DNA of 12,878 nucleotides from Clostridia bacterium. Lineage in GTDB: Bacteria; Bacillota; Clostridia; UBA1381. The stretch lies in assembly GCA_900751685.1 (NCBI GenBank), contig CAADSR010000347.1, positions 1-12,878 of the forward strand, written 5' to 3'. Positions 1 through 6,079 of the stretch are shown piece after piece. The position numbers and the translations under genes are program-made. The notes under the pieces are model-generated. The model saw only the letters and a list, made by a program, of their open reading frames with translations. It was not told the DNA's origin and did not search any database. Within the stretch, counting starts at the first letter, position 1. Every line of letters begins with the position of its first letter.

Positions 1-554
1 CCAGCCAGCAGGCCGCCGCCGCCAGCGGGAACGATGACCATATCCACAGTCGGCAGGTCTTGCAGGATCTCGATCCCGATCGTGCCTTGGCCGGCCATGA
101 CCTCATAGTCGTCGAAAGGATGCAGGAAGGTGGAGCCTTCCTTTTCCTGAATCTCCATAGCCTTTGCATAAGCGTCGTCATAACAGTCCCCATAAAGCAC
201 GACCTTTGCGCCGTATCCCTCTGTCGCGGAAACCTTTGCGATCGGGGTAGATTTGGGCATCACGATCGTTGCGGGGATATTATGTACATGGGAGGCATAC
301 GCCACGCCCTGGGCGTGGTTGCCGGCGGAAGAAGCCACAGCGGACTTGATCTCGCCCCGTTCTACCATGGCAGCAATCTTATTAGAGGCACCCCGGATCT
401 TAAAAGAACCAGTCTTTTGCTGGTTTTCATATTTCAGATAAACACTACCCCCGCTCATATCGGAAAATGTTTTTGATAATTCAATAGGGGTGCGGTGGAT
501 GGTCCCCTCCAGCCGCTGGGCGGCCCGTTCGATTTCTTTTAAGTCTAAACTCAT
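1..554 (-). CDS. ilvA: Threonine ammonia-lyase (threonine dehydratase), N-terminal part, cut by window edge
   Basis: This is a PLP-dependent fold-type II enzyme that deaminates threonine (and usually serine) to 2-oxobutyrate, the entry step to isoleucine or a catabolic step; it acts in the cytoplasm. The first 184 residues are present and the C-terminus lies outside the window. The PLP lysine is K52 in SFKIRGA, the substrate/PLP loop SSAGNHAQG is at about 75-83, and the phosphate-binding glycine loop GGGG is at 178-181 at the window edge. The ATG at 554 is preceded by AAAAGGAG at good spacing. The product begins directly with the catalytic domain. Whether a C-terminal ACT regulatory domain follows cannot be seen, so the biosynthetic (IlvA) and catabolic (TdcB) forms are not separated here. 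The gene is transcribed alone from the promoter at 613-641, divergently from the small gene at 819. Confidence 0.93.
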   Translation of the reverse strand, partial: MSLDLKEIERAAQRLEGTIHRTPIELSKTFSDMSGGSVYLKYENQQKTGSFKIRGASNKIAAMVERGEIKSAVASSAGNHAQGVAYASHVHNIPATIVMPKSTPIAKVSATEGYGAKVVLYGDCYDDAYAKAMEIQEKEGSTFLHPFDDYEVMAGQGTIGIEILQDLPTVDMVIVPAGGGGLLA

Positions 555-612
555 TGTTCTATCTCCTTTTTGACCGCGTCCCCAGTGGGCAACGGCTGGT
601 CTTATTCTTTCT

Positions 613-641
613 ATTATATAACACTGGCAGGAAAATTTCAA
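613..641 (-). promoter_or_regulatory. Sigma-A promoter of the threonine ammonia-lyase gene
   Basis: Read on the minus strand, the -35 box TTGAAA (636-641) and the -10 box TATAAT (613-618) are separated by exactly 17 bases. The start codon is about 60 bases downstream of the -10 box. The rest of the 555-818 spacer holds no convincing gene. A weak inverted repeat (AGCCCC near 652 with GGGGCT near 690) lies upstream of this promoter, with no clear function. Confidence 0.8.
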
Positions 642-818
642 TATAAAATCCAGCCCCGGCAGGCAAAACTTGCGCAAAAACAAGAGCATGGGGCTTCTGT
701 TTTTATTTTAGATGGAGGCAATGGCAGGAAATGTATTATTAGCGGCAGAATAAATTGGTGGTGTTTGGGGATAGATATAAAAAATGAGATGTTTCAAAAA
801 ACAAAAGGGGAGAAGCGC

Positions 819-1133
819 ATGAAGGCAAATGAATTTCATTCTTTTTTAAACGAATTTGCAGATATGGTGATGGATTATTCCCACACAAAGCTCAAAAATA
901 CAAACCCGGAATACCGGCTTCAAATGGAACAGCAATGCAAGACCAGCTATGAGGTGGAGCAGTTCATTCAAGAGCATATTGCCGGGGCCGCGCCGGAATT
1001 AAAGGCAAAAATAGAGGAATATTTTCAGCGGCGTGATGATCTGGCATTGATAGAGGTCCGGGAAATGTATTTCCAGGGCTACCGGGACTGCATCCAATTG
1101 ATGCAAATGCTGGGCTTATTAGAACTAAAATAA
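819..1133 (+). CDS. Small helical protein of unknown function
   Basis: The product is 104 residues and I do not recognise a named family. It is predicted to be mainly alpha-helical and cytoplasmic, with no signal peptide, membrane segment or cysteine pair. The C-terminal half has the look of a helical bundle (for example EVREMYFQGYRDCIQLMQML). The ATG at 819 was chosen because AAAAGGGGAGAAG lies just upstream. The reading frame stays open back to 570, but that upstream part overlaps the ilvA promoter and is compositionally unlike coding sequence; an alternative ATG at 789 would add ten residues. The gene stands alone between the divergent ilvA gene and the terminator at 1132-1172. Its own promoter is not clear, though an AT-rich patch around 770-785 could hold a -10 box. 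Confidence 0.75.
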   Translation: MKANEFHSFLNEFADMVMDYSHTKLKNTNPEYRLQMEQQCKTSYEVEQFIQEHIAGAAPELKAKIEEYFQRRDDLALIEVREMYFQGYRDCIQLMQMLGLLELK

Positions 1134-1172
1134 AAAAGATGGCAGACACAAAAAGTGTCTGCCATCTTTTTT
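1132..1172. terminator. Perfect bidirectional intrinsic terminator
   Basis: An 18-base perfect inverted repeat (1132-1149 and 1155-1172) encloses a five-A loop. Its outer bases are six A on the left arm and six T on the right arm, so it gives a stem followed by a U-tract when transcribed from either side. It sits between the convergent ends of the small gene (stop 1131-1133) and the TraX gene (stop 1199-1201) and should terminate both transcripts. Confidence 0.93.
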
Positions 1173-1198
1173 ATAAATTGAATGGTTGGTTTTCTATT

Positions 1199-1912
1199 TT
1201 ATCCAACAGTGGGAAGCAGCAGCCGGATCAGGTACAGCAGGAGCATATGGGCGGGATAAAAGCCATAGAAAAAATACCGGGGTATTTTGGGATAGACGGC
1301 GGTATTGCAGTAGATTAGCGGGACTGCTAAAACAGCAAAGCCCTGTAGGCCAAGGTCTGTACCATCCAGGGGGAGCCCGCCTGTGAAAAATTGCGCTGCT
1401 AGATAAAGGGTGACGGCCAGTGCAGAACGTCCCCGGTAGAAGCGGAAGCAATAAAAGAGCAGCATCAGGGCAACGCCGTAAAGGCCGTAATCCAAAGAGA
1501 GTACATAAGAAGCGGTCAGCACAAAGGCAAGTAGCCACCAATTCCGTTTTTGCAAGGCAGTAACCGCGCCAAGCCCTGCCAGGAGGGTGAAGAAAATATT
1601 GAGATTTGGCAGGTTAGCTACAAAATGGCTTAAATCCGGATCTGTCAACAGGATGTAAAAGGGCTGGGAGACCAGGGCGAAAATACCCAGCCGGAGCATA
1701 TACCGCCGGATATCATGGGTGTACAGGCTGCCGACCACAAGGCAGTAGGCGAACAGTGGAAAGGCGATCCGTCCGATTAGGCGCAGGAATTGGAATTGGG
1801 GAAAAAGCGCAAGGCCTGCGTGGTCGCAGGCCATTGCAATAACAGCAATCAGCTTTAAAAGATTGGTGTCCAGATTTGCATGTATTCTTGGAGGGGACGG
1901 GTTGTTTTCCAT
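1199..1912 (-). CDS. TraX family membrane protein
   Basis: The 237-residue polytopic membrane protein matches the TraX family. In the F plasmid, TraX N-acetylates pilin; chromosomal Firmicute members have no established substrate. Visible family features are a first membrane helix carrying the CDHAG motif (D30, H31), the GRIAFPLFAY stretch at about 47-56, several further hydrophobic helices, and a C-terminal helix preceded by YGFYPAH (H222). D30 and H31 are candidates for active-site residues by analogy with other membrane acyltransferases, which is inference. The ATG at 1912 has AAAGGAG seven bases upstream, and this site overlaps the permease stop codon. The gap to the permease is only 12 bases, so the gene is the last member of the ABC exporter operon and ends at the shared terminator. 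This linkage hints at acylation of something the transporter handles or senses. Confidence 0.9.
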   Translation of the reverse strand: MENNPSPPRIHANLDTNLLKLIAVIAMACDHAGLALFPQFQFLRLIGRIAFPLFAYCLVVGSLYTHDIRRYMLRLGIFALVSQPFYILLTDPDLSHFVANLPNLNIFFTLLAGLGAVTALQKRNWWLLAFVLTASYVLSLDYGLYGVALMLLFYCFRFYRGRSALAVTLYLAAQFFTGGLPLDGTDLGLQGFAVLAVPLIYCNTAVYPKIPRYFFYGFYPAHMLLLYLIRLLLPTVG

Positions 1913-1924
1913 AGGATACTCCTT

Positions 1925-4366
1925 TTATTCTTGAGTGCGCATCCGTTCAATCAGGCTTTCTTTATGAATGCGTTTGCTGATAAAATAGGTGATGAATAGC
2001 TGCCCGATACAAAGGGCGAGGGCGAGGAATATTGTTTCCCAAAGCGGGTAGTGATACATCGTGATGCTCATAAACCCACTGTTTTTGCCGTAGAGGAACA
2101 ACAGATAGCCCAACAGGTTGCCAACCACCAGGGCGCTGACTAGTGTCCCCAGAGTAAAGACCATCCCTTCCTTGCGGAGCATTTTGATCAGCTGTCGGTC
2201 AGACATGCCTAATGCCTGCAAGATCCCTAATTCACGCTTCCGTGTCACGATGCTCGTGACCATCGTGTTGATCAGGTTCATAAAGCCGATGACGCCGATC
2301 ATAATTAGAATTGCGTAGACCGGGTATTTAATCATTTTGACCGACATATCAGCGATCCGTAATTCTTCATCTAAGGAATAGAGCCGGAGTGCATCCTGGC
2401 TGTCCGTGATTTGTTCTAACGCAGTCTTGACACTGTCATAGGCAGATTTCTCCACGTTGATTGAAATGGAGCTAGTCGGGGTGACGTCATGGATCAGCCG
2501 GTCCATGACCTCCTTGGGGACTGCAAAAGAAGAATCGCCGTTGGTTATGCTTGCTGCAAGGGTTGCTGTAAAGGGCACCTGTCGGTCTCCATCGTAAAGG
2601 ACAAAGGGAATCTTGTCTCCCAGGGTATAGCCATACTGTTCAAAGCCACTGTCAAATTGAAAGATCACACCATTTTCCGCCACCAGCTTATCATAGTCGA
2701 TCTCGCCCCGTTTCAGCTTTTTTTTCATTTCAGGCACATCCTCTTTTGTAAAAGAGGAGATGGAAGTCCGGCTTCCGTTTTCAAACAGCTCGCTTTTATA
2801 ATCAGCGGAAACAGGGACCAGCTGGTTGCTGCTGGTTTTTGTGACGCCCGGGATCCCTTGGAGTGTTTCTGCCATTTTGTTTCCTAAGATGTCTTGTTTT
2901 TGGAGGGAATCCAGGTTGTTCTCGGGATAAGTTTTGTCATTTAAGCTATAGTTAAGTTTGATGATAAAATCCCCGCTAGGCATATTCCGGTGGGCAATAT
3001 CATATAAGTCCATGCTGTTCATCAGGCCAGCCAGGGCCATGAACAAGACACAGCTGAGCCCCATCGTAGTGATCGTTACAATGGTGCGCTTGCGGTTACG
3101 GCTCAGGTTCGCCCAGCTCAGGCGGGAAAGGGTGACCGCTTTATTGCCTTTGCGCTGCGCCTGTTTCCCGGCGGTGTCTTCCTGGTAACGGATAGCTTCG
3201 ATCGGGGAGATTTTGGCTGCCATACGCATGGGTTTGAGCAGGGAAAGATACACCGTGACAAAAACGATCACGATCACTAAAAGCAGGATGCCAAAGGAGA
3301 ACATATGGGGATGATAGTCCATATTCATCATGCTTTTGAGCATCAAAGGGAAGATCAGATAGGGGATCAGATATCCCAGCAACAGGCCAATAGGGATGGC
3401 AAGGGCACATAAGGTGAACCCTTCCCGCAGGAGCAGGCGCTTGATCTGCCGTTTAGAGGCCCCCAGGGCCTTGAGCTTTCCTAATTCCTGCACATCAGTG
3501 ATCACAGATACATAATAAATGCTGTAAATGACCAGGCCGGAAAATAGGATGATCAACGCGGCGATCGCAGCGCCCACACCCAGGATCTCCAGGCCGGGGT
3601 CGGTCATTACGACTAAGTATTCTTTGTTCAGATTGATATCGTCTTTTTTGACCCCGATGTCGGAGCCGATCTGATAGAGCTTCTGTTCGATCTGGTCATA
3701 GTTCAAGTCTTGCTCGCCCTGGATGCGGACCACGGCATTATAGCGGCGTTCCTGGTCCGGGATATAGCGGCGCAGAAGTTCTTCTGAGACGGTAGCGCCG
3801 TACATGATCCGGGAGTCGCTAATGTTCATATCGGAGATATCCCGCTGGGAGGTGATCCCTGAAATCGTAAATTCTTTGTTGATGATCTCCCCTTCCCCGT
3901 TGGCCCGGAACGGGACGGTGATTTTATTGCCAATACGCGCTTGTACGCCCATCCGCTCAAAAAAAGCAGGGGGGCCGGAAATCTCATCCGCCGTTTGAGC
4001 CGTGTGGCCTTCTACGATATTGCCCAGCCCGGAGATGATTTCGCCTTTCACCGGATTGGAATAGGTAAGCAGCGCGTTTACTTTGTCATAAACCACGGTC
4101 GCAAAGATCTCATTGGTTTGGATAGACTCAATGTCAATATGCTTGGAAAGAAGTGAAAATTGTTCGGGAGTCAGGTCTTTAAAGGTGGCATGCTGGTTGC
4201 TGCCTGTGGTTTCCACCTGATGCCGCTGCATATCCAGGAGGGACATGCAGGAGGTCCCAAGAGCCATTAACAGGGTGGTGGTCAGCAGGATGGCGATCAA
4301 TGTCAGGATGCTCCGGCTTTTGTTGAAGCGGATGCGGCTTTTTGCTAATGCGGCGATGGTTTTCAT
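1925..4366 (-). CDS. FtsX/MacB-type ABC transporter permease
   Basis: The 813-residue membrane subunit of an ABC exporter has the duplicated FtsX layout: two copies of one helix, a large extracellular domain and three helices. Helices are visible at about 20-40, 255-285, 315-345 and 352-378 in the first half, and at about 428-450, 676-700, 733-757 and 778-798 in the second. Each half has the typical short cytoplasmic motif after its second helix (ELGKLKALGAS and ELGILQALGMS), which contacts the ATPase. Related Firmicute systems work in peptide export or in resistance to and sensing of antimicrobial peptides; the substrate here cannot be read from sequence. The start codon directly follows the ATPase stop codon, so translation is probably coupled. 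TraX follows 12 bases downstream. Confidence 0.93.
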   Translation of the reverse strand: MKTIAALAKSRIRFNKSRSILTLIAILLTTTLLMALGTSCMSLLDMQRHQVETTGSNQHATFKDLTPEQFSLLSKHIDIESIQTNEIFATVVYDKVNALLTYSNPVKGEIISGLGNIVEGHTAQTADEISGPPAFFERMGVQARIGNKITVPFRANGEGEIINKEFTISGITSQRDISDMNISDSRIMYGATVSEELLRRYIPDQERRYNAVVRIQGEQDLNYDQIEQKLYQIGSDIGVKKDDINLNKEYLVVMTDPGLEILGVGAAIAALIILFSGLVIYSIYYVSVITDVQELGKLKALGASKRQIKRLLLREGFTLCALAIPIGLLLGYLIPYLIFPLMLKSMMNMDYHPHMFSFGILLLVIVIVFVTVYLSLLKPMRMAAKISPIEAIRYQEDTAGKQAQRKGNKAVTLSRLSWANLSRNRKRTIVTITTMGLSCVLFMALAGLMNSMDLYDIAHRNMPSGDFIIKLNYSLNDKTYPENNLDSLQKQDILGNKMAETLQGIPGVTKTSSNQLVPVSADYKSELFENGSRTSISSFTKEDVPEMKKKLKRGEIDYDKLVAENGVIFQFDSGFEQYGYTLGDKIPFVLYDGDRQVPFTATLAASITNGDSSFAVPKEVMDRLIHDVTPTSSISINVEKSAYDSVKTALEQITDSQDALRLYSLDEELRIADMSVKMIKYPVYAILIMIGVIGFMNLINTMVTSIVTRKRELGILQALGMSDRQLIKMLRKEGMVFTLGTLVSALVVGNLLGYLLFLYGKNSGFMSITMYHYPLWETIFLALALCIGQLFITYFISKRIHKESLIERMRTQE

Positions 4367-5035
4367 TTATTTCACCACCTTGCCGTCTTCAATAATGATC
4401 GTGCGGTCTGCCATTTGGGCGATGGACTCGTCGTGAGTGATGACCACAAGGGTCTGGCCATATTTTTTTGCGGACATTTTTAAGAGGGTGATGACCTCGT
4501 TCCCGGTGCGGCTGTCCAGGTTCCCTGTCGGCTCGTCGGCAAGGATGATCGCCGGCTTTGCAGCCAGGGCACGGGCGATCGCAACCCGCTGTTGCTGTCC
4601 GCCGGAAAGGGTATTTGGCAGGTTCTTTACTTTTTGGGAAAGCCCCAGGGTAGAAATAATATCCCGGACAAAAGCGGGATCTGGATCCTTTTCGTCCAGT
4701 CCAGCAGGGAGAACGATATTTTCCCATACATTTAAGGAAGGGACAAGGTTAAAGGCTTGAAAGACAAACCCGATCTTGCGGCGGCGGAATACGGCCAGTT
4801 GTTCTTCGTTACAGCGGGCGATGTTTTCGCCGTCGATCCATACCTCGCCGGAAGTGGGATTGTCCAGGCCCCCCAGTAAGTGCAGCAGGGTCGATTTCCC
4901 GGAGCCGGATTTTCCTACGACAGTCACAAATTCCCCCCGGGGGATCTTAATGCTGGTATTGTCGATTGCTTTGACTAGGTTTTCACCTGCTCCGTAATAT
5001 TTGCAAAGATTTTTTGTTTCTAAAATAATGTCCAT
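4367..5035 (-). CDS. ABC transporter ATP-binding protein (MacB/LolD-like)
   Basis: The 222-residue cytoplasmic ATPase partners the adjoining permease. All expected motifs are present: Walker A GKSGSGKST at 41-49, Q-loop glutamine Q93, signature LSGGQ at 143-147, Walker B ILADE with catalytic E168, and the switch histidine H201. The ADEPTGNLDS stretch is typical of the LolD/MacB/SalX group that pairs with FtsX-like permeases. The ATG at 5035 was chosen because AAAGGAGG lies nine bases upstream and because family members start just before this point. The frame is open to 5122, but that extension would cover the promoter and the TGTAAG repeats. It is the first gene of a three-gene operon with the permease and TraX genes. 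Confidence 0.95.
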   Translation of the reverse strand: MDIILETKNLCKYYGAGENLVKAIDNTSIKIPRGEFVTVVGKSGSGKSTLLHLLGGLDNPTSGEVWIDGENIARCNEEQLAVFRRRKIGFVFQAFNLVPSLNVWENIVLPAGLDEKDPDPAFVRDIISTLGLSQKVKNLPNTLSGGQQQRVAIARALAAKPAIILADEPTGNLDSRTGNEVITLLKMSAKKYGQTLVVITHDESIAQMADRTIIIEDGKVVK

Positions 5036-5065
5036 TTGTTTGGCCTCCTTTGATTTGTTAAGCTC

Positions 5066-5071
5066 ATTGTA
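5066..5071 (-). promoter_or_regulatory. Extended -10 promoter of the ABC exporter operon
   Basis: On the minus strand the box TACAAT (5066-5071) is preceded by TGC, giving an extended -10 element (TGnTACAAT). No good -35 hexamer lies 16-18 bases upstream; that place is occupied by the TGTAAG repeats. This arrangement is usual for promoters that need an activator bound over the -35 region. Transcription would start near 5059, about 25 bases before the ATPase start codon. Confidence 0.68.
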
Positions 5072-5081
5072 GCAACCGAAT

Positions 5082-5110
5082 CTTACAGAAAGCTTACAAG
5101 GCGGCTTACA
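5082..5110 (-). promoter_or_regulatory. Triple TGTAAG direct repeat, probable response-regulator binding site
   Basis: Three identical TGTAAG hexamers occur on the minus strand at 5105-5110, 5093-5098 and 5082-5087, spaced 12 and 11 bases apart, so they lie on one face of the helix. The last copy ends ten bases before the -10 box. Direct repeats with an 11-base period next to -35 are the established site type for OmpR/PhoB-family response regulators. The cognate regulator is not in the window. Confidence 0.65.
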
Positions 5111-5189
5111 TTTTCCTATCATAATATAAATTTAAGCGGAGTGCAAGAGGAAAATGAAATTTATAAAATATACTTTTTGAGAAAAATTA

Positions 5190-5218
5190 TTGACTTTTTA
5201 TCAAAAATGTGTTATACT
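5190..5218 (+). promoter_or_regulatory. Consensus sigma-A promoter of the phage packaging/head operon
   Basis: TTGACT (5190-5195) and TATACT (5213-5218) are separated by 17 bases. Transcription should start near 5225, about 95 bases before the first gene at 5319. An inverted repeat TTTTTGA/TCAAAAA (5174-5180 and 5201-5207) flanks the -35 box and might be a weak operator. No other strong promoter is seen before the downstream phage genes, so this may drive the whole module. Confidence 0.8.
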
Positions 5219-5224
5219 ATGGAT

Positions 5225-5253
5225 AGTGAAGGAAAATTAGTGAAAAATTCACT
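5225..5253. repeat. AGTGAA/TTCACT repeat cluster at the transcription start, operator-like
   Basis: AGTGAA occurs at 5225-5230 and 5239-5244 and its inverse TTCACT at 5248-5253. The last two form a perfect 15-base inverted repeat with a three-base centre. The cluster begins at the predicted start of transcription of the promoter at 5190-5218, a usual position for a repressor operator. A run of T follows (5255-5262), so a weak hairpin attenuator is an alternative reading. Confidence 0.45.
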
Positions 5254-5318
5254 TCTTTTTTTACTAACATAGTCTCATAAATGATACAAACTAAAAAATA
5301 ATGAGAAAGGAGAGACCA

Positions 5319-5516
5319 ATGGATTACGGTACAGAGGAAGAACGGGCATGGTCCTGCCAGCAGGAGGGGCCCGGGGAGGCGTACTGCCCTGTGTGCGATG
5401 AAAAAGACCCGGAGTTTTTTTATTTTAACCAGTGCAGCGAAACCATTGTAGGATGTGGGGCATGTGTACGTCAGGCAGAGTGGCATGAAGCGGCAGGGCT
5501 GTTGGCACAGGCATAA
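5319..5516 (+). CDS. Small zinc-ribbon protein, phage
   Basis: The 65-residue acidic protein carries two CxxC knuckles (C23/C26 and C46/C49) about 20 residues apart, the arrangement of a zinc ribbon that probably binds one zinc ion. C13 and C39 are extra cysteines outside the pairs. Nothing else identifies its role; such small zinc ribbons can bind nucleic acid or protein. The ATG at 5319 was preferred to the in-frame ATG at 5301 because AAAGGAGAG lies directly upstream of it and the upstream ATG lacks a site. It is the first gene after the promoter at 5190 and is followed by the small terminase gene 47 bases later, so it is probably the leader gene of the packaging operon. Confidence 0.75.
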   Translation: MDYGTEEERAWSCQQEGPGEAYCPVCDEKDPEFFYFNQCSETIVGCGACVRQAEWHEAAGLLAQA

Positions 5517-5563
5517 AGGAGGTGAGGCGCAATCGAGGACATAAATAGAAAGGAGGGGACCGG

Positions 5564-6079
5564 GTGGAACAGACCGAGAAGGCAAAGCAGGAGTATTTAA
5601 GCTCTAAAATCAGTTTGACGAAATTGGCGGAAAAATATGAGCTGAATGAATACCAGCTGCGGAAAAAAGCAAGAGAAGAGGGTTGGAGGGAAACACGCAA
5701 AAATACGCCTGACACACTGACCTTATTAGAGCGGGCAACGCAAGAACTCAAACAGCAGCGGGAGGATACCAATATTTTTTTCCTGGCGCAGCAGCTGATG
5801 GGGGTATTGGAAAATGCCATTGAGCAAGGGAGCCGTTGCTATGTGAAAAACAAGCATAAGATCATTACAACAGAATACGACACAGACATAAAAAAACCAT
5901 CCAGGGAAGAAATCAAAGAGCTGGAAGAAATGATTCCGGCAGAGGGGATGATCGACACGATGAACATCAAACGGCTGACCTCTGCACTGAAGGATATCCA
6001 GGATATTTTAAATGAGAAAGAAACCGAAGCAAGTGAAGAAGGCGGAGTAGTTGTGCTTTCGGATGTGGAGGAGCAATGA
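5564..6079 (+). CDS. Phage terminase small subunit-like protein
   Basis: The 171-residue product starts with GTG at 5564, supported by AAAGGAGGGG at 5549-5558. Near the N-terminus (about residues 10-40) is a helix-turn-helix with the pattern of small terminases and transposase-like DNA binders: KISLTKLAEKYELNEYQL followed by RKKAREEGW. The rest is charged and helical, as expected for the oligomerisation part. Small terminase recognises the packaging site on phage DNA and loads the large subunit. Identification rests mainly on the HTH and on position: its stop codon overlaps the start of the large terminase (ATGA at 6076-6079). A sequence family could not be confirmed by eye. Confidence 0.78.
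   Translation: MEQTEKAKQEYLSSKISLTKLAEKYELNEYQLRKKAREEGWRETRKNTPDTLTLLERATQELKQQREDTNIFFLAQQLMGVLENAIEQGSRCYVKNKHKIITTEYDTDIKKPSREEIKELEEMIPAEGMIDTMNIKRLTSALKDIQDILNEKETEASEEGGVVVLSDVEEQ

Noticed and set aside
60..476. Open frame opposite to the threonine ammonia-lyase gene
   Set aside because: It is the antisense shadow of a gene with clear PLP-enzyme motifs and has no family signal.
721..753. Ten-codon leader peptide MAGNVLLAAE preceded by GGAGG
   Set aside because: The GGAGG ends only two bases before the ATG, too close for a working site, and no attenuator structure follows.
570..818. Upstream extension of the small gene at 819 to a start at 570
   Set aside because: It would cover the ilvA promoter and low-complexity spacer, has no ribosome binding site at 570, and the good site lies directly before 819.
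5036..5122. N-terminal extension of the ABC ATPase to 5122
   Set aside because: The extra 29 residues cover the extended -10 box and TGTAAG repeats, and ATPases of this group begin near the internal ATG at 5035.
5217..5585. Minus-strand open frame of 122 codons across the phage/host spacer
   Set aside because: It runs antisense to the promoter and zinc-ribbon gene, with a composition typical of noise (many P, C, L) and no start signals.
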